In this document: positions 49,709-58,608 of the stretch, in pieces | How positions within the stretch are numbered: the stretch's first letter is position 1 | Layout of the letters: each line of letters starts with the position of its first letter | From: UBA10103 sp964437185 | Lineage (GTDB): Bacteria; Patescibacteriota; Minisyncoccia; Phycocordibacterales; UBA2100 | DNA: 64,000 nt | NCBI GenBank assembly: GCA_964437185.1 | Contig: CAYTFU010000001.1 | Span: forward strand, 162,350-226,349 | Direction: 5' to 3' | The notes under the pieces: generated by a model | Database searches by the model: none | What the model saw: the letters and a program-made list of their open reading frames with translations, nothing else | Told to the model about the DNA's origin: nothing | Translations under genes and position numbers: made by a program

Positions 49709-51766
49709 ATGGACCCTTCCGAGCATGAGAAGGAAAAGATTGAGCGCTTACGGCGCGCAATGTACTCGCGGTCGCTCTCCGGGCTGTTGAAGGAGCATCC
49801 TCGGCACATACTCGGCGAGTCGCAAGATAAGACTGAGCAAGACTTCCAGAAGCGGATAGAGCAAGAGAAGGAGGAGAGAGAAGAGCATTTAAGGCCTATC
49901 AACGTTGCGCCCCGAACGATCGGGTATGCCAAAACGGCACTCTGGTGGCTCTTGGGACTCTCGATAGTATTCTTTATCGGAGCAGTCTCGTTTTTTGCAT
50001 ACTACTTTCTCGTTGGTGACGGCACGTTTGGCGCTTCATCACGAAATATTGGAATATCGATCTCGGGGCCGCCGCAGATCGAAGGCGGTTCTCCGACCCA
50101 GCTTCAGATTGCGGTTGTGAATCGCAACAACGTCCCCCTCGAAGCAGCGGAACTCATCATCACGTATCCGCAGGGCACACGATCCGTTTCCGATTTTGTG
50201 ACTGACCTTTCAAGTCAGCGTGAGTCGCTCGGTACCATTGGGCCGGGGGAGACGCGCCGAGGGACTGTGAGCGCTATTTTCGCGGGCGACGAAGATACTC
50301 CCGTCGGCGTTCACGTCGAGCTTGAGTACCAAATTCAAGGATCGAACGCGATATTTGTAACGTCGACAGACTACAATTCGACGCTCAGTTCGTCGCCGCT
50401 CTCCCTTGTGATCGAGGGGAATAAAGAGGCGATTTCAGGTCAGCCTGTAGAGATCACGGTGTCTGTCGTTTCCAACGCGACCGAGCGCGTGAGTGATGTA
50501 CTCCTCGAAGCGCAGTATCCTTTCGGATTTAAATACATGTCGGCGACGCTGGACCCAATCAAGGCGGGCCTCTGGGCAATTGGCGACCTTACTCCCGGAC
50601 AGAAAGTCCCCATCGTCATTCGCGGAATCCTCTCCGGCGAACAGGGCGATAATCGCGTGTTCCGATTTAGTGCGGGTACGAGGAGGAGTGCGTCGGCAGG
50701 GATGATCGAAACCGTTTTCACCAAAAACACGTATCCTGTCGCCATATCCAAACCCTTCCTCGGCCTCTCCGTGTCGGTGGGTGGCGGAGGCTCCACGGTG
50801 ACCGAAGATGATTCGTTCGTGCCTCCTGCCGATGGGACGCCCGCGAGTATTGTCGTCGCTCCGGGCTCGGAGGTCTTGGTCAGGATCGGTTGGCAAAATA
50901 ATCTTCCTTCAGCGATTAAGGATGTGGTCATCGCCGCGCGTCTTTCCGGTCTCCGAATCGATGGTCAGAAAGTGAGTTCGGACGACGGTTTCTATCGATC
51001 CACAGACAACATCGTGCTCTGGGACAAGGCGACCACCGAGGGCGCTCTCGCAAATCTCGCGCCCGGTGCGCGTGGCACCGTCTCGTTTAAATTCATGATC
51101 CCCGAAAACGCGACTCTCGAAGGGATTGTCGATCCGAAGCTCAGCATCTCAGTCAACGCTGCGGGGAAGCGGGTCTCGGAGACGGGCGTGCCGGAGAGTT
51201 TGCAGTCGAGCATCACAAAAAACGTTTCTGTTTCGAGCAACGTCGGCCTCATCACGCGCGGCGTGTATTACGCGAATCCGTTTGGTAGTACGGGGCCCAT
51301 GCCGCCCCGCGCCGAATACGAAACCACGTACGCAATTCTTCTTGCGGTTACCAACTCGACAAATCTTGTATCAAACGCCGCGCTCGTAGCGCATCTTCCG
51401 CCGTACGTGCGCTGGATCGGAATCTACAGTCCAGCGTCAGAAAAACTTGCCTTCAATCAGACAGACGGCACAGTGTCGTGGGATATTGGCGATTTGCCGC
51501 CCGGTACCGGCCTCAACGGCAAGCTGCCTAGACAGGTTTTGATTGCAGTCGGGCTCACGCCGTCACTCTCGCAAATCGGGCAAGAGCCCGTGCTGCTCGA
51601 TGGCATCAAACTCTGGGGTGTCGACAGTATAAAGGCGGAGGCAATTCGTGCCGCAAACCCGGGAGCCCCCATCGAATCCGAAGTACTGCGTGAAGGAAAA
51701 AGCGTGACCACCAACATTCAGGGAGACCCCGGATTCTCCTCGGCGAATGCGACTGTGGTAAAGTGA
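49709..51766 (+). CDS. Large membrane-anchored surface protein with DUF11-like repeats
   Basis: 685 residues. Cytoplasmic charged N-terminus (to about 70), one membrane helix (LWWLLGLSIVFFIGAVSFFA), then four or so beta-sandwich modules of the conserved-repeat type (IEGGSPTQLQIAVVNRNNVP, ISGQPVEITVSVVSNATERV, VAPGSEVLVRIGWQNNLPSA, YETTYAILLAVTNSTN), each followed by an IGDLxPG-like turn. TACAAT (49697-49702) ends 6 nt before the ATG. Probably an outside-facing adhesive or structural protein. Confidence 0.8.
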   Translation: MDPSEHEKEKIERLRRAMYSRSLSGLLKEHPRHILGESQDKTEQDFQKRIEQEKEEREEHLRPINVAPRTIGYAKTALWWLLGLSIVFFIGAVSFFAYYFLVGDGTFGASSRNIGISISGPPQIEGGSPTQLQIAVVNRNNVPLEAAELIITYPQGTRSVSDFVTDLSSQRESLGTIGPGETRRGTVSAIFAGDEDTPVGVHVELEYQIQGSNAIFVTSTDYNSTLSSSPLSLVIEGNKEAISGQPVEITVSVVSNATERVSDVLLEAQYPFGFKYMSATLDPIKAGLWAIGDLTPGQKVPIVIRGILSGEQGDNRVFRFSAGTRRSASAGMIETVFTKNTYPVAISKPFLGLSVSVGGGGSTVTEDDSFVPPADGTPASIVVAPGSEVLVRIGWQNNLPSAIKDVVIAARLSGLRIDGQKVSSDDGFYRSTDNIVLWDKATTEGALANLAPGARGTVSFKFMIPENATLEGIVDPKLSISVNAAGKRVSETGVPESLQSSITKNVSVSSNVGLITRGVYYANPFGSTGPMPPRAEYETTYAILLAVTNSTNLVSNAALVAHLPPYVRWIGIYSPASEKLAFNQTDGTVSWDIGDLPPGTGLNGKLPRQVLIAVGLTPSLSQIGQEPVLLDGIKLWGVDSIKAEAIRAANPGAPIESEVLREGKSVTTNIQGDPGFSSANATVVK

Positions 51767-51772
51767 CCCCCT

Positions 51773-53089
51773 ATGGCCGACGAAAAGACAGATAGCGTGA
51801 TGGAAAAGATCGTATCGCTCTGTAAACGGCGCGGATTTCTCTACCCAGGCTCGGAAATTTACGGTGGGCTCTCGGGTACGTGGGATTATGGACCGCTTGG
51901 TATTGCGCTGAAACGCAACGTCACGAATTTGTGGTGGAGGATGTTTGTAGAAGATCGCGACGACATGTATGGCCTCGACGCGGCGATCATAATGAATCCG
52001 CGTGCGTGGGAGGCGAGTGGACACGTGGGTGGATTTTCTGATCCGCTCGTCGAATGCAAAAAATGCAAGCATCGCTTTCGCGCGGATCACGTGGAGGGGA
52101 AGTGTCCGGATTGCGGAGGCGCGCTCGGTGAGGCGCGGCAGTTCAATATGATGTTCAAGACGCATGTCGGCGCGTCCGAAGATGACGCTTCGGTGTCGTA
52201 TCTTCGGCCGGAGACCGCTGGCGGGATATTTGTAAATTTCAAAAACGTGTGGGATTCGTTTCATCCCAAGCTACCATTTGGTATCGCCCAGGTAGGCAAA
52301 GCGTTTCGCAACGAAATCGCGCCGCGTGACTTCGTTTTCCGCTCCCGTGAGTTTGAACAAATGGAGATCGAATATTTTGTTTACCCCGACACATGGGAGG
52401 GTGCGTTCGAAGACTGGAGAAAGAGCATTGGAGAATTCATAGATTCTGTCGGCATCGATGCGAGCCGCGTGAGCGAACTTGAGGTGGGGGATGGAGATCG
52501 CGCGCATTACAGCAAACGCACCATCGATCTTGAATTCGAATTTCCTTTTGGAAAGAAAGAACTCTACGGACTCGCGTACCGCACTGATTTTGATCTCTCT
52601 GCACATGCGAAGGCGTCCGGCGCGAACCTCGGGATCAGCGAGAAGGAGGGAGAAGCGGCATTTTTGCCTCACGTCATCGAGCCATCTTTCGGCCTGGATC
52701 GCACCATTCTCGCGATTCTTACGAGTGCGTATACGGAGGATGAATTGGGCGGCGAAACGCGCACCTATCTCAAATTCAATAAAGCGGTTGCGCCCGTGAA
52801 GGCGGCGGTTTTTCCACTCCTCAAAAATAAACCGGACCTCGTCGCAAAGGCGCGTGAGGTGTATACAAATCTCAAAAAGAACATCCCGCAGATTATGTGG
52901 GACGACAACGGCAACATCGGCAAACGCTACAGAAGGCAAGACGAAATCGGCACGCCGCACTGCATCACGATCGACTTCGACACCCTCGGCGAATCAGTGG
53001 ATCTCAAAGACACCGTAACCGTGCGCGATCGGGACACAGGTAAACAAGAGCGCGTTGCCGTCAGCGATCTCTTTTCTCGAATATCATAA
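51773..53089 (+). CDS. glyS: Glycyl-tRNA synthetase (single-chain, alpha2 type)
   Basis: 438 residues, class II. MEKIVSLCKRRGFLYPGSEI, YGGLSGTWDYGPLG (motif 1 area), CKHRFRADHVEGKCPDCGG zinc-like insertion, RPETAGGIFVNFKNV (motif 2 start) and EPSFGLDRTILAIL (motif 3), followed by the anticodon domain ending in a KDTVTVRDRDTGKQERV motif. Start: TAAAGT 8 nt upstream. Confidence 0.95.
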   Translation: MADEKTDSVMEKIVSLCKRRGFLYPGSEIYGGLSGTWDYGPLGIALKRNVTNLWWRMFVEDRDDMYGLDAAIIMNPRAWEASGHVGGFSDPLVECKKCKHRFRADHVEGKCPDCGGALGEARQFNMMFKTHVGASEDDASVSYLRPETAGGIFVNFKNVWDSFHPKLPFGIAQVGKAFRNEIAPRDFVFRSREFEQMEIEYFVYPDTWEGAFEDWRKSIGEFIDSVGIDASRVSELEVGDGDRAHYSKRTIDLEFEFPFGKKELYGLAYRTDFDLSAHAKASGANLGISEKEGEAAFLPHVIEPSFGLDRTILAILTSAYTEDELGGETRTYLKFNKAVAPVKAAVFPLLKNKPDLVAKAREVYTNLKKNIPQIMWDDNGNIGKRYRRQDEIGTPHCITIDFDTLGESVDLKDTVTVRDRDTGKQERVAVSDLFSRIS

Positions 53090-53113
53090 ATTACGGCAGG
53101 CCATCAAATGCTT

Positions 53114-53145
53114 ACCCCGCTTATCCTCAAGGGGGTAAGCGGGGT
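53114..53145. terminator. Hairpin between glyS and the convergent small gene
   Basis: ACCCCGCTTA (53114-53123) pairs with TAAGCGGGGT (53136-53145). No long T run on either side. Confidence 0.5.
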
Positions 53146-53162
53146 TGTCTGCACCAGCCGAA

Positions 53163-53306
53163 TCAGGTCCGGTGCAGTCTGCGGCATAGCTGTCGCACTC
53201 CGGCACACGCGTACTGGCACGCGCCGACGAAGAGGAGGGCGAGCACGCCAGCGAGAAGGAGGACGTCCAGTTTCGCTCCCATAAGCTCCTCGACGAACAA
53301 TTGCAT
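53163..53306 (-). CDS. Predicted small membrane protein, 47 aa
   Basis: MQLFVEELMGAKLDVLLLAG, then VLALLFVGACQYACAG and a basic tail with Cys. One membrane helix. A consensus promoter lies 77 nt upstream and an AAAAGGAG Shine-Dalgarno site about 9 nt before the ATG. Not recognised. An RNA rather than a protein product is possible. Confidence 0.5.
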   Translation of the reverse strand: MQLFVEELMGAKLDVLLLAGVLALLFVGACQYACAGVRQLCRRLHRT

Positions 53307-53382
53307 CACGGCACGGCTCCTTTTTTCAGGGACCCTGTTGGGGGCGTTAAGAAAATCGGCACGTACGGCTTAGTCCAATAAC

Positions 53383-53411
53383 TTTATACGTCGCAAGGTG
53401 TCATTTGTCAA
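53383..53411 (-). promoter_or_regulatory. Consensus promoter on the minus strand
   Basis: TTGACA (53411-53406), 17-nt spacer, TATAAA (53388-53383), reading toward 53306. Confidence 0.75.
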
Positions 53412-53486
53412 GCAATTTTGTGTAAAAGTATATGTTGCGGGCCAGCGACATTATTTAATACACACCACTATGTTACGATTGCTTTT

Positions 53487-54557
53487 ATGGAAGACCGCTC
53501 GTTCCACGTCTCGATCAGCTCAGGTACGGTGCTAAAGATACTGCTCATCGCGGTAGGCGCGTGGCTTATCTTTACGCTCCAGCACATCGTGCTCAATGTG
53601 GTTACCGCGATCGTTATCGCCTCGGCAATCGAACCGGGGGTGGTAGGGCTCATGCGCAGAGGTTTGCCGCGCGTGCTCTCGGTGCTTACCATCTATCTTC
53701 TTTTCTTTGCGAGCTTTTTTACGCTCTTCTATTTCTTTTTCCCCTCGGTGCTCGAAGATTTCGCGGAATTTGTCTCTGCGCTCCCTTCGTACGTAGAGGC
53801 GTTTGGCCGCAGCGAAGCGTTTGATACCTATTCGCGCATTCTCGGTATTCCCGCGCCGTCGACGATTTCAGCCGTTGATTTTGTAAATGGAATCAAGGCG
53901 TCGCTCGATCTGAGCGGCACCCTCAGCAATGCATTCGGTGCTTTCTCCGCAGTCTTTGGTGGATTTTTCTCGTTCTTTCTTATCACCGTTTTTTCTTTTT
54001 ATTTTGCAGTCATCGAGACAGGTGTCGACGATTTCATTCGCGTTGTTTCCCCCAAAAAGCATCAGACGTATCTTCTTGATTTGTGGCGGCGCTCGCAGCA
54101 TAAGATCGGCCTCTGGATGCAGGGCCAACTCTTGCTCGCGGTCATTATGGGAGTGCTCGTGTACCTCGGTCTTACGATTCTTGGTGTCAAACACGCGCTT
54201 CTCCTCGCCGTCATTGCCGCGTGTTTCGAGATTATTCCCGTCTTCGGGCCGATTCTCGCCGCGGTACCCGCAGTCATGATCGGATTTGTGGATGGGGGGC
54301 TTACGCTCGGCCTTTTCGTGATCGCGCTCTACATCATTTTCCAACAGTTTGAAAATCATTTGATCTATCCGCTCGTCGTTACGCGCGTCGTCGGAGTGCC
54401 TCCGCTCCTCGTGATTCTCGCGCTCATTATCGGCGCCGAGCTTGCGGGTTTTCTTGGCATCATACTATCCGTGCCTGTGGCGGCTGCGCTTCAAGAATTG
54501 ACGCGCGATATTGAGAGCGGGCGACTCGCGCGACAATTCGGATACGGTCATGAATAA
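53487..54557 (+). CDS. AI-2E/PerM-family membrane transporter
   Basis: 356 residues, about eight helices. The paired N-terminal helices (ILLIAVGAWLIFTLQHIVLN) and the conserved end (GFVDGGLTLGLFVIALYIIF ... QQFENHLIYPLVVTRVVGVP) are typical of the UPF0118/AI-2E exporter family. TACGAT (53474-53479) ends 7 nt before ATG 53487. Overlaps metG by 8 nt. Confidence 0.9.
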   Translation: MEDRSFHVSISSGTVLKILLIAVGAWLIFTLQHIVLNVVTAIVIASAIEPGVVGLMRRGLPRVLSVLTIYLLFFASFFTLFYFFFPSVLEDFAEFVSALPSYVEAFGRSEAFDTYSRILGIPAPSTISAVDFVNGIKASLDLSGTLSNAFGAFSAVFGGFFSFFLITVFSFYFAVIETGVDDFIRVVSPKKHQTYLLDLWRRSQHKIGLWMQGQLLLAVIMGVLVYLGLTILGVKHALLLAVIAACFEIIPVFGPILAAVPAVMIGFVDGGLTLGLFVIALYIIFQQFENHLIYPLVVTRVVGVPPLLVILALIIGAELAGFLGIILSVPVAAALQELTRDIESGRLARQFGYGHE

Positions 54558-55983
54558 GCCGGTATATATCACGACCACGCTGCCATACGTGAATGCCGAT
54601 CCTCACATCGGATTCGCGCTTGAACTCGTGCAGGCCGACATCCTCGCGCGCTACAAGAAACTTTTGGGAAGCGAGGTGTTTTTCAACACGGGCACCGATG
54701 AACACGGCCTCAAGATTTTCCAAAAGGCACAGGCAGAAGGGAAGGACACTCAGGGCTACGTCGATGAGTATGCGGCACGATTCCAACGTCTCGCGCCCGC
54801 ACTCGGACTCTCCGATGACATTCACTTCATCCGCACTACCGATGCGAGTCATAAAGCGGCAGCGCAGGAGCTCTGGCGGCGTTGTGAGAAAAACGGCGAT
54901 ATCGAGCTGCGGAGCTACAAGGGTCTCTACTGCGTGGGCGACGAGGCGTTCATGAAAGAGAGCGATATTGTGGATGGAAAGTGTCCGAACCATCCGACGA
55001 TGGATCTGGTGGAGATTGAAGAGAAGAATTATTTTTTCAAGCTCTCAAATTACCAAGATCGCTTGTTCGAATACCTCAATCAGCCGGAGGTGATAGTGCC
55101 CGAGTGGCGAAGGCAAGAGGCTATTCAATTTGTGAATAGAGGACTTGAAGATTTCAGTATCTCTCGCGTGAAGGAGAAGATGCCGTGGGGCGTACCTGTG
55201 CCCGGCGACGACAGACAAGTCATGTACGTGTGGTTTGATGCTCTTACCAACTACATATCAACACTTGGTTGGCCTCAGGACGTTGGAAAGAACTTCGAGA
55301 AATTTTGGGTGCATGGCGATACGCTCCAGCTCGCGGGGAAGGACCAAGTGCGTTTCCAGTCGATCATGTGGCAGGCCATGCTCATGTCTGGCGGCCTGCC
55401 CACGACAAAACAGATCGTGTACCACGGCTTCATCACGAGCAACGGACAGAAGATGTCGAAGTCGATTGGTAACGTGATTGATCCCATGACGATCATCGCG
55501 GAGTACGGCACCGATGCGCTTCGATATTTTCTCGCCCGCCACGTCCATCCCTTCGACGATTCGGACGTCACGATGGAGCGCTTCAAAGAAGCGTACAATG
55601 CCGACCTCGCCAATGGGCTTGGGAATCTTGCGTCGCGCGTTATGCAGCTTGCGGCCAAGAATCTTGAAGCGCCGGTGAAAGTGGAGTTCACCCCGTATCC
55701 AGATGAGTTTATAGGCGCACTCGGTCGGTACGAATTCAATACTGCGCTCGAATATGTGTGGAGTCGTATCCAATCGCTCGACCAAAAGATCAATCACACT
55801 GAACCATTTAAGGTGGTCAAGACGGATCTTGAGAAGGGGAAAGAGTTGATTGAAGAGTTGGTACACGAACTCGCCGCGATCGACCTTATGCTCGAACCCA
55901 TTATTCCCCAGACGAGTGGCAAGATCATCGCTGCCATTATGGCGAACAAAAAGCCCGAGAATCTTTTCCCGCGCAAGGAGTAG
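54550..55983 (+). CDS. metG: Methionyl-tRNA synthetase
   Basis: 477 residues, class I. TTTLPYVNADPHIGFALELV (HIGH), FNTGTDEHGLKIFQKAQ, NYFFKLSNYQDRL, FDALTNYISTLGWP and KMSKSIGNVIDP; the connective peptide has CVGDEAF but no full zinc knuckle. No C-terminal tRNA-binding domain; that domain is a separate protein at 29437. Starts inside the preceding gene. Confidence 0.96.
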   Translation: MNKPVYITTTLPYVNADPHIGFALELVQADILARYKKLLGSEVFFNTGTDEHGLKIFQKAQAEGKDTQGYVDEYAARFQRLAPALGLSDDIHFIRTTDASHKAAAQELWRRCEKNGDIELRSYKGLYCVGDEAFMKESDIVDGKCPNHPTMDLVEIEEKNYFFKLSNYQDRLFEYLNQPEVIVPEWRRQEAIQFVNRGLEDFSISRVKEKMPWGVPVPGDDRQVMYVWFDALTNYISTLGWPQDVGKNFEKFWVHGDTLQLAGKDQVRFQSIMWQAMLMSGGLPTTKQIVYHGFITSNGQKMSKSIGNVIDPMTIIAEYGTDALRYFLARHVHPFDDSDVTMERFKEAYNADLANGLGNLASRVMQLAAKNLEAPVKVEFTPYPDEFIGALGRYEFNTALEYVWSRIQSLDQKINHTEPFKVVKTDLEKGKELIEELVHELAAIDLMLEPIIPQTSGKIIAAIMANKKPENLFPRKE

Positions 55984-55985
55984 TC

Positions 55986-56861
55986 ATGGATCAGATTACG
56001 TTTTTCTGGACGCTCGTCTCGACCGTCCTTGCTGGTCTCACGCTCTTCATTCAAAAGGTCGTTGCGGAGGAGCGCAGGAGTTCGGCGTTCAATGGTTTTT
56101 TCATGTACGGCGCGTCGGGTGTATTCGCAATCATACTCTTTGCGGCATTACAGGAGTTGCCCGTGAATTGGGAAATGATCGCACTCTTTGGGTTTATGGG
56201 CGGCGCGCTTCATGGGTTGGGCAATTTCATTCGCATTGAGGCACTTCGAAGCATCGACAGCGTGCTCTACTTTCCCCTCAACAAAATGTTTGGGCCGCTT
56301 CTTGTGGTGATGGGGGGAGTAATATTTTTTGCCGATCACCTCACTGTCACGCAGTATGTCGGCATTGGCTTTAGTCTTTCGGTACCACTCCTCCTCGTTT
56401 CATCGGTCGAGCAGCATCGCCAGAAGAATCTTTGGCTCGGCCTGAAACTCCTCTTGGTCTCGACGGCACTAACTGCAGCCTCACTCCTCGTCATGAAGCA
56501 AGGGTACGCATATGGCACCGCCGTGCTCCTCATGCTCTGCGCTTCGCAGACGGCCGGCATGCTCGCTTCTGCCGCGATACTTTGGAAGCAACATGGCGCG
56601 GGCTTCGCGATGATCACGCACGCGGATAGACGAGATGTAATGATCGGATCGCTCTCAGCAATCTTTGGACTGGGTTCTGCATACGCGCTCTTTATGGCGC
56701 TGAGTACTGGTCTTGTGAGTCTCGTCTATGTGATTCAAGCGCACTACATACTTATTCCGATCATCCTTTCGGTGTGGTGGTATGGCGATCACATAAATGT
56801 GCGCAAATTCGCGGCCGTTGCAGTGTCGTTCCTTGCGATTACAATGCTCTACACGGGATAA
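55986..56861 (+). CDS. EamA/DMT-family permease
   Basis: 291 residues, ten helices in two repeats. ALHGLGNFIRIEALRSIDSV and the second-half GSAYALFMALSTGLVSLVYV resemble small multidrug/metabolite exporters. Two nt after metG. Substrate unknown. Confidence 0.82.
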   Translation: MDQITFFWTLVSTVLAGLTLFIQKVVAEERRSSAFNGFFMYGASGVFAIILFAALQELPVNWEMIALFGFMGGALHGLGNFIRIEALRSIDSVLYFPLNKMFGPLLVVMGGVIFFADHLTVTQYVGIGFSLSVPLLLVSSVEQHRQKNLWLGLKLLLVSTALTAASLLVMKQGYAYGTAVLLMLCASQTAGMLASAAILWKQHGAGFAMITHADRRDVMIGSLSAIFGLGSAYALFMALSTGLVSLVYVIQAHYILIPIILSVWWYGDHINVRKFAAVAVSFLAITMLYTG

Positions 56862-56863
56862 AT

Positions 56864-57703
56864 ATGAAATATTTCGACGCACACACGCACGTAAATTTTG
56901 TTGCATACAACTCCGATCGCGAAAAATCCATTGCACGCGCAAAGGAGGCGGGGGTAGGGATGAATGTCGTCGGCACGCAATTCGATACGTCGTCGTCGGC
57001 CGTTGCGCTTGCAGAAAAGCACGATCATGTGTATGCCACTATCGGCCTGCACCCCATCCACACCTCGAAGTCGTATCATGATGAAAAAGAACTGGGCCCC
57101 TCCTTCGCCGAGGCTTCGAAGGGCAAGGATGGTGTGGAAGGATTTACATCGCGCGGCGAAGTCTTCGATTTCGCCGCCTACCAGAAACTCGGAGCATCTC
57201 CGCGGGTAATTGCGGTCGGCGAGTGCGGTCTCGATTACTTCCGTCTTGAGGAAAAGACCAAAGAAGTGCAAAAGGAAGCGTTCGTTCAGCAAATAGAGTT
57301 GGCGAACAGTCTCGGCAAGCCCCTCATGCTTCATGTCCGTGAAGCATACGATGACGCTCTCGAAGTATTAAAATCGCATGCAAAAGTAAAAGGGGACGTC
57401 CACTTCTTTGCGGGGGATTGGGGTGTCGCAAAGAGATTCTTAGATTTTGGCTTTACGCTCTCGTTTACCGGCGTGATTACCTTTACTCACGACTACGATG
57501 AGGTCGTGAAAAACACCCCGCTCGACATGTTACTCTCCGAAACCGATGCGCCGTACGTGACCCCCGCACCGCATCGCGGCAAACGTAATGAATCCGCCTA
57601 CGTCCCGCTCATTGTAGAAAAAATCGCCGCCATCCGCGGCGAAGACCTCGACTTAGTCCGCACTCAACTTTTCAAGAATGCCCAACGAGTGTTTGGTATT
57701 TGA
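56864..57703 (+). CDS. tatD: TatD-family metal-dependent DNase
   Basis: 279 residues, TIM barrel. YFDAHTHVNF (metal His pair), GLHPIHTS, AVGECGLDYFR (Glu), LMLHVREAYDDAL, VHFFAGDW and LLSETDAPYVTPAPHRGKRN (Asp). Between GLHPIHT and AVGECG an insertion (GPSFAEASKGKDGVEGF) is encoded by a palindromic element (57097-57124). 2 nt after the EamA gene. Confidence 0.93.
   Translation: MKYFDAHTHVNFVAYNSDREKSIARAKEAGVGMNVVGTQFDTSSSAVALAEKHDHVYATIGLHPIHTSKSYHDEKELGPSFAEASKGKDGVEGFTSRGEVFDFAAYQKLGASPRVIAVGECGLDYFRLEEKTKEVQKEAFVQQIELANSLGKPLMLHVREAYDDALEVLKSHAKVKGDVHFFAGDWGVAKRFLDFGFTLSFTGVITFTHDYDEVVKNTPLDMLLSETDAPYVTPAPHRGKRNESAYVPLIVEKIAAIRGEDLDLVRTQLFKNAQRVFGI
57097..57124 (+). repeat. Palindromic element inside tatD
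   Basis: CCCCTCCTTCGCCGAGGC then TTCGAAGGGC. Its reverse complement aligns with argS 42485-42510; the stem bases change together (TTCG/CGAA against TACG/CGTA). Confidence 0.7.
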
Positions 57704-57772
57704 ACCGTGGTTTTCGCTATAAACTGCGAATTCGCATCCTCCCAGTCTCCCATTCACTATGGAGGAGGTGTT

Positions 57773-57810
57773 ATTGTTTAATATGTCCGGCCGGACAAGA
57801 TAAACAATAC
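57773..57810. repeat. 38-bp palindrome, copy 2
   Basis: Begins TATTGTTTAATATGTCCGG and ends CCGGACAAGATAAACAATA. Identical to copy 3 over 37 bp; 4 bp beyond the stop of the PaaX/Cas2-like gene. Confidence 0.9.
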
Positions 57811-57814
57811 GATC

Positions 57815-58399
57815 TCAGTCAAGGGGGAGACGGAATTCTTTGCGAAGTGGGGCGTCATACTCTATTGCATCGGCGATGATGTAGAGCAAGTCTTTGCCAA
57901 TGTGCAGATGAGCCTTTAGAAGGGCGATAGCCTCCTCGCAATCGTACGGATAAGCCCAGACGCTATGCTGTAATTTTATAAAACCGAAACCTGCTACTAT
58001 GCCTCGTGCCCGTCTGCGCAATTCCCGTTTCTTTTCTGGTATGTCGAATATAACGAGTCGCCATTTTCCATCCCATCGTTTTGGTTTGGGTAGGGGGCCG
58101 AGCGATAAGGATTGCATGCGCAGTCTTCCCTTATCGGTAATTCGGAGGCGAATGTGCTGGCCCTCGCGTACGAAATCAATCAATTTCTTTTTCTTAAGAC
58201 GATACGCAGCTTCCCGAATTCGTAATTTCGGATCTCTTTTCGCTACCCAATCAGGATCAAGATACTTCAGAAGCTGAAGTGTGTTGGGTGCAGCCATCGC
58301 AATGAGTCCAATTCCGGCCACTGCGAGTCCAGACAGTATCGCCCGCTCCACATGTCCGCGCCGCGTTCGTCGTTTCGATGCCCGCTCCAAGTTTCCCAT
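57815..58399 (-). CDS. PaaX-like regulator with Cas2-like C-terminal domain
   Basis: 194 residues. N-terminal basic part, a short hydrophobic stretch (ILSGLAVAGIGLIAMAA), a winged helix (KRDPKLRIREAAYRLKKKKL ... ITDKGRLRM), then a ferredoxin-like domain KWRLVIFDIPEKKRELRRRA ... LQHSVWAYPYDCEEAIALLK ... YIIADAIEYD, as shared by PaaX and Cas2. Cas2's acidic residue after the first strand is present (FDIPE). No cas gene or CRISPR array is near. The gene is bracketed by palindrome copies 2 and 3 in the same orientation. TATAGG lies just before the ATG. Confidence 0.8.
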   Translation of the reverse strand: MGNLERASKRRTRRGHVERAILSGLAVAGIGLIAMAAPNTLQLLKYLDPDWVAKRDPKLRIREAAYRLKKKKLIDFVREGQHIRLRITDKGRLRMQSLSLGPLPKPKRWDGKWRLVIFDIPEKKRELRRRARGIVAGFGFIKLQHSVWAYPYDCEEAIALLKAHLHIGKDLLYIIADAIEYDAPLRKEFRLPLD

Positions 58400-58422
58400 A
58401 CCTATACCATCAGTTTACCACT

Positions 58423-58460
58423 CATTGTTTAATATGTCCGGCCGGACAAGATAAACAATA
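58423..58460. repeat. 38-bp palindrome, copy 3
   Basis: Same sequence as copy 2 except for the first base. 23 bp upstream of the PaaX/Cas2-like start and within the divergent promoter region. Confidence 0.9.
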
Positions 58461-58572
58461 GGTGTATTACGGCGTCAATGGGGCAGAGTCGGTAGAGAGT
58501 TGCCACATTGCATTGAATAGTACTCGAAATACGCCCGCGCCCATTCGGTGCCTCAAGCGACTGTTGGACAGC

Positions 58573-58602
58573 TTGTACAACCCTAACAGTTCTTGCTTTA
58601 AT
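58573..58602 (+). promoter_or_regulatory. Promoter of the methyltransferase at 58609
   Basis: TTGTAC (58573-58578), 18-nt spacer, TTTAAT (58597-58602), 6 nt before GTG 58609. Confidence 0.5.
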
Positions 58603-58608
58603 GACAGA

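Noticed and set aside
57815..58399. CRISPR-associated Cas2
   Set aside because: The Cas2-like fold is shared with PaaX regulators, an N-terminal winged helix is present, and there is no array or cas1.
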